A stretch of DNA of 64,000 nucleotides from Coxiellaceae bacterium (GTDB lineage: Bacteria; Pseudomonadota; Gammaproteobacteria; Coxiellales; Coxiellaceae). Position 1 is the stretch's first letter. The number at the start of each line of letters is the position of its first letter. A program made the position numbers and the translations under genes. The notes beneath the pieces are model-generated. The model did not search any database, was not told the origin of the DNA, and saw only the letters and a program-made list of their open reading frames with translations. Where the stretch lies: NCBI GenBank assembly GCA_029212925.1, contig JARGOB010000012.1, positions 43,492 to 107,491 on the forward strand. The letters are read 5' to 3'. Shown here piece by piece: positions 35,504 to 45,089 of this stretch.

Positions 35504-38086
35504 ATGAAACGTGTATTGTTGAGTCGTGTAATTGCGCTTTTTTCTTTATGGGGTTTTGCTGCATTAGCATTTGCTGATAATGCGCCTAGCTTTCCAAATT
35601 CTACTCAGTCGGCAACCGATATGTCGGTTAAATACTTAGGCCAAATATTTGGTAGTGTGCCTGGTGTATTAACTGGATCTGGTAGCGGTTTAATGGGGCA
35701 ATTATTTTTGGTGTTTAATCAAGGAATAATGGTCGTCGCCTTTGTTTATTTGATGTTTAATATCGCACAAATAATGATGCAATATGGTATGTCACCACAG
35801 GGTCAAACAAGAATTAATGCAGCAATGACTGTGTTTCGTGTTGCTATTGGCTTGGCGTTATTGGTGCCGATGTCTACCACTGGTTATTCAGCGATCCAAG
35901 ATGTCATGATGAAGGTGGTGGTTGAAGGCACTAAGTTGGCTGACCTTACCTGGAATCAAGCTTTGGATTATTTGCAAAATGGCGGTGTGCTTTACAGTCC
36001 AGCAGGGGGAAGTAATCAACTGACGGATATATCGGAGTTAAGCAAATATAATTATATTCAACAAGCCCAGTTAGGACAAACACATCCACGTAACAGTTTG
36101 GCTAATACTTTATTTAAAGATGAAGTGTGTATGTTTGTCAGTAATCATTACAATCAAAAAAATAAATCTACGGACCCAGTGGCGGCACAAGGCGCTAAAG
36201 GGACTTATTCAATGGTGCCAGTGCAACCTACCATGTCTGCGGATGGCACTAGTTTAGCCGCAGGTACCGGAGCTGTTTATTTTCCTGGTTATGGTGATAA
36301 ACCTTTACTTGGCGATGCAGATCCTACAACAGGCTATGCGGGTCATCAAAGTTGTGGGTCTATTTCAGTAGATGGTGCAACGTTAAAAGCGAGTGATGCC
36401 ACACAAATGCAATATCAACAAGCGTTTGCTGCCATTTATCAAATGGCCTTAGATATGCAACCTTTAGCTAAAGCGCAAGCCAAACGCGTGAGTACAGGTA
36501 ACGTATCAGCAGGTCTATCAGCTACTGCAGGTGGTAAATGGTTATCACAGTCGATTTTACAGTACGTTAATTTAATGAAGCCAGTTGCTGCACATCAGGC
36601 GAGCACTAGCCAAACTCAAAAAGGTAAGTTTTTTACACTAGCCAAGGATGAAGGCTGGTTTAATGCGGGTGGTTTTTATTGGGATTTATCGCGTTGGAAT
36701 GATGCGCTGGCATCTTCGGGCACACCGGTTGCGTTAGTGCCGTTATTACCTGCGATTACCTACCCTAGCAAAATAAGTGATTTAATCACTAGCGCAGATA
36801 ATACGCTAGGAGGTAATGGTATAACAGATATTTGGGGGAATGGATATCAACAAATTCAAAATTCCATTAGCGCTAATGCTTCAAATGATCCTATGTCAGG
36901 TAGTAGCCATGACATTGGCGGTAAAGCCAATTGGGTATTCCCGCATAGTGTAACTTTTGATACCGGCGGTATCGACTTCGCTAGTATTATGCAAAATGCA
37001 CTGCGTGGTGTTGTTAACCAAGTAGAAACATCTTTGGATCCTAGCAACCCTACATCATATGATCCGTTGGTAATGGTGCAGCAACTGGGTGTGCATTGCT
37101 TATCTGCAGCAGGTGACATTTGGGTTAAAACAATAGGGTGGTCTGTCAGCTTGTCAGCTGTGATGGGTGTGTGTGATGCGGCTAGTCCTGGTCCAACTAT
37201 TATGAAAGCAATGATGAGTTGGTTGATGCCAATATGGACTATGGTGGCGACATCATTATTTGCGGCTGGATTTATGTTAGCGTTTTATGCGCCACTGTAT
37301 CCTTACTTATTATTTTTATTTGGTGTGATTGGTTGGTTGCTGAGTGTTGTGGAAGCCATGATAGCAGCACCGCTGGTATGCTTTGGTATGACACACCCTG
37401 AGGGTCATGATTTTATGGGTCGAGCAGATCAAGCCTTGATGCTTGCGCTGGGTGTATTTTTACGGCCTGCTTTAATGGTGATAGGGTTTTTAGCGGGTTT
37501 GTTAATGACCTATGTTGGTTATACCTTTGTTAATACTGTATTAGGGCGTGTGTTTGTGTCTGCATTTGGCGATAGTACAGTGGCTGATCCACAGTCTCAA
37601 TACACACCTATGGGTGGGGCTTGGGCTGTGATTGCAGGTGGTCCACATGCCAGAGGTCAGAATAGTCACTTTACAGGGCATGATTTCTCTGACTTCTTGC
37701 TGGTACCATTATTATTGGTAGCGTACGGCATGATTGTTATTGAAGTGGTTAACCAATGCTTTAGTGCTATTCATGTGGTACCTGATCAGGTATTGCGTTG
37801 GATTGGTGGTCCAGTACAGCAAGATACCACTGAGCAGCGAGCTGGTGCTGTTAAAGGTGCTATGTCCAGTGCTTCACAACAGGCTGGCCAACTGGGTAGT
37901 ACAGGTGTTAAAGCCGCTAGTGAAGGCATGGGTGGTATGGCTCAAACCGGTACTTCTTTGTTAAAGGCTGGTGGTCAAGCGGGCTTGAAAAAATTAAACA
38001 GCAAAGGTGATGATGGCGGTGGTAAAGGTGGAGAAGGTGCTGAAGGTGCTGAAGGTGGTGAAGCTGCCGGCTCTGTAGCAGCTTAA
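35504..38086 (+). CDS. dotA4: DotA paralog 4
   Basis: At 860 residues this is the longest copy. It shares the N-terminal block with copies 2 and 3 (one Ala to Ser change in NSTQSATDMSVKYL). Its periplasmic segment (about 465-520: GSSHDIGGKANWVFPHSVTF) departs from copies 2 and 3, which have a histidine-rich RHH motif there. The membrane cluster is conserved; the tail is enriched in Gly, Glu and Ala repeats (EGAEGAEGGE). TGAGG precedes the ATG. Confidence 0.93.
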   Translation: MKRVLLSRVIALFSLWGFAALAFADNAPSFPNSTQSATDMSVKYLGQIFGSVPGVLTGSGSGLMGQLFLVFNQGIMVVAFVYLMFNIAQIMMQYGMSPQGQTRINAAMTVFRVAIGLALLVPMSTTGYSAIQDVMMKVVVEGTKLADLTWNQALDYLQNGGVLYSPAGGSNQLTDISELSKYNYIQQAQLGQTHPRNSLANTLFKDEVCMFVSNHYNQKNKSTDPVAAQGAKGTYSMVPVQPTMSADGTSLAAGTGAVYFPGYGDKPLLGDADPTTGYAGHQSCGSISVDGATLKASDATQMQYQQAFAAIYQMALDMQPLAKAQAKRVSTGNVSAGLSATAGGKWLSQSILQYVNLMKPVAAHQASTSQTQKGKFFTLAKDEGWFNAGGFYWDLSRWNDALASSGTPVALVPLLPAITYPSKISDLITSADNTLGGNGITDIWGNGYQQIQNSISANASNDPMSGSSHDIGGKANWVFPHSVTFDTGGIDFASIMQNALRGVVNQVETSLDPSNPTSYDPLVMVQQLGVHCLSAAGDIWVKTIGWSVSLSAVMGVCDAASPGPTIMKAMMSWLMPIWTMVATSLFAAGFMLAFYAPLYPYLLFLFGVIGWLLSVVEAMIAAPLVCFGMTHPEGHDFMGRADQALMLALGVFLRPALMVIGFLAGLLMTYVGYTFVNTVLGRVFVSAFGDSTVADPQSQYTPMGGAWAVIAGGPHARGQNSHFTGHDFSDFLLVPLLLVAYGMIVIEVVNQCFSAIHVVPDQVLRWIGGPVQQDTTEQRAGAVKGAMSSASQQAGQLGSTGVKAASEGMGGMAQTGTSLLKAGGQAGLKKLNSKGDDGGGKGGEGAEGAEGGEAAGSVAA

Positions 38087-38111
38087 TTAAAAAAACCTAC
38101 ACCGCAAAGAG

Positions 38112-38146
38112 CCACTTTAGGAATTAACCTAAGGTGGTTTTTTTTT
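38112..38146 (+). terminator. Terminator after dotA4
   Basis: CCACTTTAGG pairs with CCTAAGGTGG (one T-G wobble, 6-nt loop) and is followed by nine T. Confidence 0.92.
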
Positions 38147-38168
38147 ATTCAGGCTTCCTGGTTTTTTT

Positions 38169-38201
38169 CTTAAGGTTTCCCTAATAAATCCTCCCTAGAC
38201 T
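38169..38201 (+). promoter_or_regulatory. PmrA-type promoter of dotA5
   Basis: CTTAA-GGTTTC-CCTAA (11-bp spacing, central TT), 11 bp, TAGACT (38196-38201). Confidence 0.78.
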
Positions 38202-38298
38202 AGCTGAGGAATTTCGTGTGTGGCGAAAGACATAGTGGACATTTATATGCTTGTATACAGGTATAAATGTATGTGGAGTGATGCTTTGGGGGCATAGC

Positions 38299-40725
38299 AT
38301 GAAACGTATTTTGGCTGTAATGTATTTATGGGCTGTTAGCGCATTAGCGTTGGCGGATGGTAGAACGTCAAACTTCTCTGATTTTTCACAATCATCAAAA
38401 GATTTATCGATAAAATATTTAGGTGAAGTATTCGGTAGCGTACCGGGCGTACTGCATGGCAGTGGCAGCGGTTTGATGGGCCAGTTATTTTATGTATTTA
38501 ACCAAGGGATCATGGTGGTTGCAGCGCTGTTCTTGGTGTATAGCATTTTCAATGTGGTGGTGAGCTCAGCTCTGCAACCGCAAGGGCCCTCTAAACATAA
38601 CTTTGCTTTAATTGGTCTTCGTGTTGCCGTTGGCTTGGCGTTGCTCGTACCCAGTTCGGAAACGGGTTACTCCGCGATTCAAGATGTGATGATGAAGATC
38701 GTGGTTGAAGGTACACGATTAGCCGATGATACCTGGGACTATGCATTGGATTATTTGGCTAATGGCGGTATGATTTATAGCCCGCCCACGTCCTCCGCAG
38801 AAATTACTAGCTTGACACAGTTACAACATTACATGACAACAACACCGGCACCTCGAGCGGGGTTGGTTAATCAAGTGTTCCAAAATGAAGTGTGTATGTT
38901 TGTCAGTAATCACTACAACAAAAAAAATAATCTTGCCTATGGCATGAATCCGATACCACCACAAATAGAAGGCGGTAAGTTAATTGCCGGTACTGGTGCG
39001 GTGTACTTCCCAGGACACGGTGATGCACCCGCTTCAAATGGTTATTGGCTTGTCGGTCACCCAGAAACCATTCGTCAGCAATGCGGCTCGATTTCAATTA
39101 GCGATAATTTTTTAGTGGGTCAAAAGCCTCAAACGATGCAATATCAAGAAGCCTATGCCGCATTAAACCAATTGACTTTGGATCTTTTACCTTTAGCTAA
39201 ACAGCAAGCAAATGCTTATCTCAGTGGTGGTAAATCACCGGTATTAAGCCCTGTAGCCGGTGGTAAATATTTGGCTGAAGCTGTTTTGGATTACGTACAC
39301 TTAATGAAACCGGTGGCGGCTTTTCAAGCCAGTCAAAGTCAGCATGATAAAAATGGCTTTATTGATTATGCCAAAGAACAAGGCTGGTTCGATGCCGGTT
39401 CATTTTATTGGGATTTAGCGCGATGGAATGATGCGCTCAATAATGCCGGTGATCCTGCTTCATTAACCCCTAAAGTGTCTGCATTCACAGTGGCGGCAGA
39501 TGATATCACGCGAGACATTGGTATCATCGATAGTTATTTAGGTGGTGAAGGCACAGAAAATATTTGGGGTAATGGCATGGATCAATTGCAACAGTATATT
39601 GATAGCGTCACCAATAATAATACCAAACACAATGAACGTGTGAATAATCATTACACAACCGGTGGTGCGGACTTTGCTAGCATTATTCAAAATGCGCTGG
39701 CGGGTATTGTTGGTACCATTGAAACCCAAATGGATTCAAAGCATGCCGGTTCGTATGATCCATTAGTGATGGTGCAGGAGATTGGTAAGAAATGTTTATC
39801 CGGTGCTGGTTATATTTGGAAAAAATCGATTGCTTGGGCCATTGGTTTGTCAACAGTCATGGGCGTGTGTAATGCTCAAAGCCCAACGGCCACAGTAATG
39901 AAGGTCATGATGGATTGGTTGGTACCGATGTGGATGATGGTGTCCACAGCCTTATTTGCGGCTGGTTTTATGTTAACGTTTTATGCGCCACTCTACCCCT
40001 ATATGTTATTTACGTTTGGCGCGATAGGTTGGCTGCTGTATGTGGTCGAATCGATGATCGCTGCACCACTGGTGTGCTTTGGTATGACGCACCCGGAAGG
40101 GCATGATTTTCTTGGTCGCGCGGATCAAGCATTAATGTTAGCGCTAGGTGTGTTTATACGTCCCGTATTAATGGTGATTGGGTTTTTGGCGGGTATGTTA
40201 CTAACGTATGTTGGCTTTAGTTTTATCAATACTGTATTGGGTCGCGTATTTGTTTCGATGTTTAATGTCAATGCTGATCCGAATGTGTCACCGCTGGGTG
40301 GTATATGGATCGCAATTAATAAAGGCATTGGTAATAATCAAGGTGATCACTTTACCGGTCATGACCTATCTGATTTCTTATTAATTCCGATGTTGCTGGT
40401 TGCTTACGGTATGTTGGTGATTGAAGTGGTTAACCAATGCTTTAGTGCCATCCATCAAGTGCCTGATATGGTATTGCGTTGGATTGGTATGGCGCCACAA
40501 CAAGACATGACAGAACGTTATGCGCAATCAGTGCAACAAACCTTGTCGACCAGTGCGCGTCAAGCCGGTGATGGTGCTGGTAAAGCCGCGAGTGGCTTTG
40601 GTTCCACTGTGGGTAGTGCAATTGGTAACGCAGCTCCCACGGGCGAAAGTGCTAAAACAGCATTAGAGGTGTTGAATAGCTCTGGTGATGCCGGAGCAGG
40701 TGCGGCAGGTGCGGCGGGAGCTTAA
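38299..40725 (+). CDS. dotA5: DotA paralog 5
   Basis: The 808-residue copy starts MKRILAVMYLWAVSALALAD at 38299, aligned with the other copies; the ATG codons before it lack a ribosome site, while GGGGGC precedes this one. It is closer to copy 1 than to the central copies at several places (MAPQQDMTERYAQ in the tail, ESMIAAPLVCFGMTHPEGHDF). It is the shortest, near the size of Coxiella DotA (about 800). Its stop overlaps the convergent transporter gene by four bases, so no terminator lies between them. Confidence 0.92.
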   Translation: MKRILAVMYLWAVSALALADGRTSNFSDFSQSSKDLSIKYLGEVFGSVPGVLHGSGSGLMGQLFYVFNQGIMVVAALFLVYSIFNVVVSSALQPQGPSKHNFALIGLRVAVGLALLVPSSETGYSAIQDVMMKIVVEGTRLADDTWDYALDYLANGGMIYSPPTSSAEITSLTQLQHYMTTTPAPRAGLVNQVFQNEVCMFVSNHYNKKNNLAYGMNPIPPQIEGGKLIAGTGAVYFPGHGDAPASNGYWLVGHPETIRQQCGSISISDNFLVGQKPQTMQYQEAYAALNQLTLDLLPLAKQQANAYLSGGKSPVLSPVAGGKYLAEAVLDYVHLMKPVAAFQASQSQHDKNGFIDYAKEQGWFDAGSFYWDLARWNDALNNAGDPASLTPKVSAFTVAADDITRDIGIIDSYLGGEGTENIWGNGMDQLQQYIDSVTNNNTKHNERVNNHYTTGGADFASIIQNALAGIVGTIETQMDSKHAGSYDPLVMVQEIGKKCLSGAGYIWKKSIAWAIGLSTVMGVCNAQSPTATVMKVMMDWLVPMWMMVSTALFAAGFMLTFYAPLYPYMLFTFGAIGWLLYVVESMIAAPLVCFGMTHPEGHDFLGRADQALMLALGVFIRPVLMVIGFLAGMLLTYVGFSFINTVLGRVFVSMFNVNADPNVSPLGGIWIAINKGIGNNQGDHFTGHDLSDFLLIPMLLVAYGMLVIEVVNQCFSAIHQVPDMVLRWIGMAPQQDMTERYAQSVQQTLSTSARQAGDGAGKAASGFGSTVGSAIGNAAPTGESAKTALEVLNSSGDAGAGAAGAAGA

Positions 40726-42086
40726 GTGTTATCAGGCATGTTGCCAAAGTCGCGTTTTGCAAGCGCGACAACAAAACTGATGGCGACTAAACCCAAGACA
40801 ACACATGAAAATATACCGGTAACATAAGACGCTAATGCCAGATACATCACGCCAATGGGTAAGTAAAAATAAATAGTAAACCCAGAGAAGCGGAACACAC
40901 GACGGAAGAAAAAGTGATAGTCACGTGCTTTGTATTTGCCACCTTTTGGTATGTAACCAATGACTAACATACTGCGGATGTTTTTTTGGGTCAGTATGCC
41001 AAAGAAAATAATAAAGCCAACCAAAATAAACATGATCAATAACCAGTGTGGCATCCAGTAATGAAAGTGTGGCGCAAAGCTAATCAGTGCTGGGCCAATT
41101 AACGTTGCAATTAAGCAGCTGCGAATGGTGTAGCCCTTCGAGATATAACCAATGATAATGCCGCAAATCGGCGTAAACGCTAACCACCAGTTTACGGTGA
41201 GTAGCATCCAAACGTTTTTATGGCCCAGTTTTAATAACGTGTCATAGTAGAGTGGTTTGCCTGAGGCATTGGAGGCGACATTGATGGTGGAGAAAATAAC
41301 GCATAACAGTAGGAAAATCAGTGCGCCAATTACGATGATCGCGCAAATGCCGAGTATGCTGGGAATTTGCCGACGCATGAGTTTAGCAATGCCATGTTTA
41401 ACAAAAGGTAAAAAGCCAAATACAGCCATCACCAATGCAGTGATAAAGGCAGATGTTTTCTGTCCTTGTGGAATCATGGCCGTATGATTATGGGTGAGTA
41501 ATACTGCAACGATCATTAAATAAAAGCCGAAGGTAATACTGAGGCCTGCTAATGTTGCGTTACGAATGCATAATTGTGAAATATGCGTGACCAGTGAGTC
41601 GTGTTTGTTTTTTAATAAGGGAGCCAGCACATTACTAATGAAAGCATCTTCTTTTTGGATGTAGCAATTCAATGCAAGACTAACGGCTAGCATCGCTACA
41701 ATACCCCAAGGGTAAATAATCCATTGTTGCCATACGGTGGCGAGTGTGTTGGTTAATGATACTGCGCCATTGTTGACCGGTAACAGGTTAAAACATAATG
41801 CATAGATACCAACGTATACCATTAGCATACTCAGTTGTAATAAAAAAATTAAACCAAGCCAACGCGGTAAGGAATATTTTTTGCCAGGATTGTCTGCGTC
41901 ATCTAAGCGCAATTTACCCCATGGACCTAATATATAAAAAGCAGCCAGTAATAAGCACAACCAATTCACGCCAATGTAAGGATAAAAAACGTGATCAGTA
42001 AAGTGTGTAAAGAAGCCAATAAGCAGTAATAAGGCGAAAGGTAGAATGATAATTGAGGACCAACGGTATGTTTTTCTGGTTTTCAT
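40722..42086 (-). CDS. Polytopic membrane protein, BCCT-transporter-like
   Basis: This 454-residue protein has about 11-12 membrane helices. The segment TVNWWLAFTPICGIIIGYIS followed by KGYTIRSCLIATLIGPALISF resembles the BCCT (choline/betaine/carnitine) signature, in which Trp-rich helix 8 leads to ISRGRTIRE. The usual four-Trp box is incomplete and the N-terminal helices are hard to match, so it may be a degenerate or repurposed relative. It is 12 bp downstream of dotB on the same strand, so it is probably cotranscribed with dotC and dotB. A role in secretion or osmolyte uptake is not shown. Confidence 0.65.
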   Translation of the reverse strand: MKTRKTYRWSSIIILPFALLLLIGFFTHFTDHVFYPYIGVNWLCLLLAAFYILGPWGKLRLDDADNPGKKYSLPRWLGLIFLLQLSMLMVYVGIYALCFNLLPVNNGAVSLTNTLATVWQQWIIYPWGIVAMLAVSLALNCYIQKEDAFISNVLAPLLKNKHDSLVTHISQLCIRNATLAGLSITFGFYLMIVAVLLTHNHTAMIPQGQKTSAFITALVMAVFGFLPFVKHGIAKLMRRQIPSILGICAIIVIGALIFLLLCVIFSTINVASNASGKPLYYDTLLKLGHKNVWMLLTVNWWLAFTPICGIIIGYISKGYTIRSCLIATLIGPALISFAPHFHYWMPHWLLIMFILVGFIIFFGILTQKNIRSMLVIGYIPKGGKYKARDYHFFFRRVFRFSGFTIYFYLPIGVMYLALASYVTGIFSCVVLGLVAISFVVALAKRDFGNMPDNT

Positions 42087-42098
42087 GGCGCGCTCACT

Positions 42099-43238
42099 TT
42101 AATGGCGTTGACGAGAGAGGGCAGTCAAAATTTTATAGGTGCGTTGACTGATGATTCCTTGCTTAAATTTATCTTCAATGTCCAGCTGCATAGGCTGACC
42201 GAACTCTTCAACTAAGCGACGCGTATTGGAGGTAACATTATCAATGTCACCTTCAAGCATTTTGTCGCGTACATCTTCGTTAAATACTAAATATTCACGC
42301 AGTGCCACACGTTTGCCGTCAACGGTAGGGGCTAAACGTTGCCATATGATTAAGCGCATGGTTTCAACGATATCAATGCTGCGGCCAATGCGTTCATCGG
42401 CAGGAAAGCTACCAACCAACCGCCGTACCGTTTCTGCTACGCCGTTACTGTGCACTGTGGTGTAGACCGGGTGACCGGTTAGCGCCGCTTCAAGCACAGC
42501 ACTAATGGTTTCGGTATCCCGTGATTCACCAACTAATATCAATCGAGGCACACGGCGTAAAGCATTTCGAACACCGGCAGCAAAGCTGGGCAAGTGGCGA
42601 GGAATTTCAGACTGACTAACAATCGATGATGGTTTTTTTATATCATCGAAGACAAATTCTATCGGTGCTTCGTAAGTAAGGACCTTGCGGTTAGCATCTT
42701 CTTGCTCAATAATCTCGCGAATAATAGCGGCTAATAGTGTGCTTTTTCCTGAGCCAGTCGCACCAGTTATATAGACTACGCCATCACTGGGGGCGCTAGC
42801 TTCAACAATGTCTTGTGGTAATTCGAGGGCAGCCAGCTGGGGTGGTGTTGAAGGAATGGTACGAATAGTAATTTGGATGCCATCGTGACCGTCAACATAA
42901 CAACCGGTTCCATTGACACGATGACGGTATCGCTCATTACGTGTCGGGCGAATTTCATAGTGGGTGTCAACATCTTCACCGCGCATAATTTGTGCGGTAG
43001 CGTTGGGTCCATAAATTTCATTGAGAATGGCTGATACTTCAGTAGTGGTCATTTCGCGTTTAGTTAAGCGATGTAAGCGGCCATAAATTTCACCAAAGAT
43101 TGCTTCATTACTCTGGATAGTAATGTCAGAAGTGTTTAAGCGATTAGCAAATACTAAAAAATTTTCCAAGTGCTTTGGTTCAAAGCGTGTTGGCTCTTTT
43201 GGATACAGAAATTGATCGCTAGCGTCTTTATCTGCCAA
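42099..43238 (-). CDS. dotB: Dot/Icm secretion ATPase DotB
   Basis: DotB is the hexameric cytoplasmic ATPase (PilT/VirB11 class) that docks under the secretion channel. The 379 residues match Legionella DotB (377). An N-terminal domain (about 1-135) precedes Walker A GATGSGKST (about 162-170), the Asp-box YEAPIEF, Walker B RLILVGESRD and the His-box GHPVYTTVHS. The gene lies three bases after dotC on the minus strand. Confidence 0.97.
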   Translation of the reverse strand: MADKDASDQFLYPKEPTRFEPKHLENFLVFANRLNTSDITIQSNEAIFGEIYGRLHRLTKREMTTTEVSAILNEIYGPNATAQIMRGEDVDTHYEIRPTRNERYRHRVNGTGCYVDGHDGIQITIRTIPSTPPQLAALELPQDIVEASAPSDGVVYITGATGSGKSTLLAAIIREIIEQEDANRKVLTYEAPIEFVFDDIKKPSSIVSQSEIPRHLPSFAAGVRNALRRVPRLILVGESRDTETISAVLEAALTGHPVYTTVHSNGVAETVRRLVGSFPADERIGRSIDIVETMRLIIWQRLAPTVDGKRVALREYLVFNEDVRDKMLEGDIDNVTSNTRRLVEEFGQPMQLDIEDKFKQGIISQRTYKILTALSRQRH

Positions 43239-43241
43239 GGT

Positions 43242-44045
43242 TTACCCCTTCGTTCCCTTTGTAAGAACGGGTGACCATTGATTACTGTCAGTTTGTAATT
43301 GCGATTGCGCAGTAATTCTTAATACTTGGTCGTTAATTCGTAAGTGGTTTGTGTCGCCAGTAATGCCAAGGTCGGCTTTGGCCACAAATGGTGCGCTGAC
43401 CATATGTTCTGCTAATAATTTATGATAAAGAATCATACCAGACATATCACGTTTGAGGCGCGCAAGATTTGCAGCAAAAATTTGATTGCCCTGTTGTAAG
43501 CCACGCTTCCATCCTTTTCTTAGGAAGGTATTCCAATAGCGTACTTCTTTGTGATTTTTTGGTAATAATGAATGATTGGGTACGGTCGGTTTATTGTAGT
43601 TAAGCCATAGGTAATCACGCCAAGTCGGTGGAACAGTTACAAAGCGGGACTGTGAGATAATATTGTAAATTTTATCGGCTAAACGAATCGAGCTGTCACT
43701 GTCGAGATTAAGTGGCTTGTCAGCATAGGCTAACACTGGTGGTAGCACATTATGTTTTAGCATCAGCTGGTTAAAATTAAACACTTGATCTAAATAATCA
43801 GCTTGCGCTTTTAGTGCGCGATCAATATGTTCTGCGCGCCATGCTAAACCACCTTGCGAACCCAGCGTTGCTGCGGTATCGCGTAGCGCTTGCATACGAA
43901 CGGATCCAATGCCCGCTGCATCCGCCGCTTCTTTTAAACTTTTGGTGGAGATATAACCAACTTGCGCAACTTCGTGTTTCTCTGAACAAGCAGCAATTGA
44001 AATAGCCAAGCATGCAATTAAACAAATTTTAGTAGTTCTAAACAT
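43242..44045 (-). CDS. dotC: Dot/Icm outer-membrane lipoprotein DotC
   Basis: DotC is a lipoprotein of the outer-membrane core complex with DotD and DotH. With the ATG at 44045 (AAAGGCGG upstream) the protein has 267 residues. It starts with a lipoprotein signal whose lipobox ends SIAAC, and contains SQSRFVTVPPTWRDYLWLNY and NTFLRKGWKRGLQQGNQIFAANL, typical of DotC. The longer frame to 44090 would place charged residues before the signal and is rejected. It is divergent from dotD. Confidence 0.94.
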   Translation of the reverse strand: MFRTTKICLIACLAISIAACSEKHEVAQVGYISTKSLKEAADAAGIGSVRMQALRDTAATLGSQGGLAWRAEHIDRALKAQADYLDQVFNFNQLMLKHNVLPPVLAYADKPLNLDSDSSIRLADKIYNIISQSRFVTVPPTWRDYLWLNYNKPTVPNHSLLPKNHKEVRYWNTFLRKGWKRGLQQGNQIFAANLARLKRDMSGMILYHKLLAEHMVSAPFVAKADLGITGDTNHLRINDQVLRITAQSQLQTDSNQWSPVLTKGTKG

Positions 44046-44212
44046 GACCGCCTTTACTAACGCCTCAACGCGATTGAGTGATGGTAACATGTTATATGCT
44101 TAATACTAAAAAAGGAATGGCTGAGTTAGGTTTTTTTCACATTTGCATTCTTGACAGTGACTACCCTTTCCTGCTTCAATAGAACCACTTATCGATCAGT
44201 CCGAACAGGCGT

Positions 44213-44719
44213 ATGAAAATAAAACTGATTTCACTGGCTCTACTCGCTTTTGTTGTTGCAGGTTGCAGCACTCCGCGCCATCGTTTGGTGTTAACTTATA
44301 TTACAACGAAGAGCGCACCGGTTCAGACCGTAGACAAAAATTCACAAATGGAATTAGCGGAAGCTGCTGTATCGGTAGGGAAGTCGTTACAAAATATGGC
44401 GGCGATTGATTTAGCTATACATCCAAAAGTAAAATTGGGGCCACCGCTTAATCCGAAATTGATTGGTATGGATCAACAAACATCCATAAATTGGACAGGC
44501 CCAATTGAACCTTTGTTGCATCGCATTGCTGATGCTAGCCGTTATAAGTTACATGTATTAGGTAATGAGCCTGCCATCCCCGTGATTGTGCAAATTCTTG
44601 CGGAGAATCAACCGTTATCTGAAATTGTGCGTGATGTTCGTTACCAAGTAGTGAAAAAAGCACGTATTAAAATTTATCCGGTAGCACATGTTATCGAATT
44701 GCGATACTTCACTGCATAA
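44213..44719 (+). CDS. dotD: Dot/Icm outer-membrane lipoprotein DotD
   Basis: This 168-residue lipoprotein starts MKIKLISLALLAFVVAGCST with a clear lipobox. Its C-terminal half (INWTGPIEPLLHRIADASRY, then NQPLSEIVRDVRYQV) is the secretin N0-like domain known from the DotD structure. It anchors the DotC/DotH ring in the outer membrane. It is divergent from dotC and followed by icmT after 108 bp. Confidence 0.94.
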   Translation: MKIKLISLALLAFVVAGCSTPRHRLVLTYITTKSAPVQTVDKNSQMELAEAAVSVGKSLQNMAAIDLAIHPKVKLGPPLNPKLIGMDQQTSINWTGPIEPLLHRIADASRYKLHVLGNEPAIPVIVQILAENQPLSEIVRDVRYQVVKKARIKIYPVAHVIELRYFTA

Positions 44720-44827
44720 GTTCTTTTGTCTGTATATCTGTCATTGCTAACCATCTCATATACAGTGCGTATTGCATTCAAATTTGCTAAAATGTCCTCA
44801 TGATTAGATACACTTGAGGTTATCATC

Positions 44828-45088
44828 ATGAAACAACCGACGGAAAATGCCCACTGGCGAGATTCGGCTCGCTCAATTCGCTTCTTTATGCTGGATGGCA
44901 AGTCAGTGTTTCCATTGATTGTGGTGTTAATTTATCCGCGATGGTGGACATTGGGTGTTGCGGTTGTCGCGACCATCTTCTTTAGCTTACTAAATCGCTA
45001 TGGATTAACCGTCGATATTTTTTACCGTTGGTTGCGTAATAAAGCCGCAGGAAATCGTAAATATTCAAACCCTTGGTGGATGGAGTAG
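44828..45088 (+). CDS. icmT: Dot/Icm membrane protein IcmT
   Basis: The 86 residues match Legionella IcmT in length and in the start AHWRDSARSIRFFMLDGKSV, followed by two hydrophobic helices and a C-terminal KAAGNRKYSNPWW. IcmT is a small inner-membrane component linked to pore formation and bacterial egress in Legionella. It lies one base before icmS. Confidence 0.95.
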   Translation: MKQPTENAHWRDSARSIRFFMLDGKSVFPLIVVLIYPRWWTLGVAVVATIFFSLLNRYGLTVDIFYRWLRNKAAGNRKYSNPWWME

Positions 45089-45089
45089 T

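Noticed and set aside
44099..44131. PmrA-type promoter for dotD
   Set aside because: A single CTTAA is present, but there is no second half-site 11 bp on and no -10 at the matching position.
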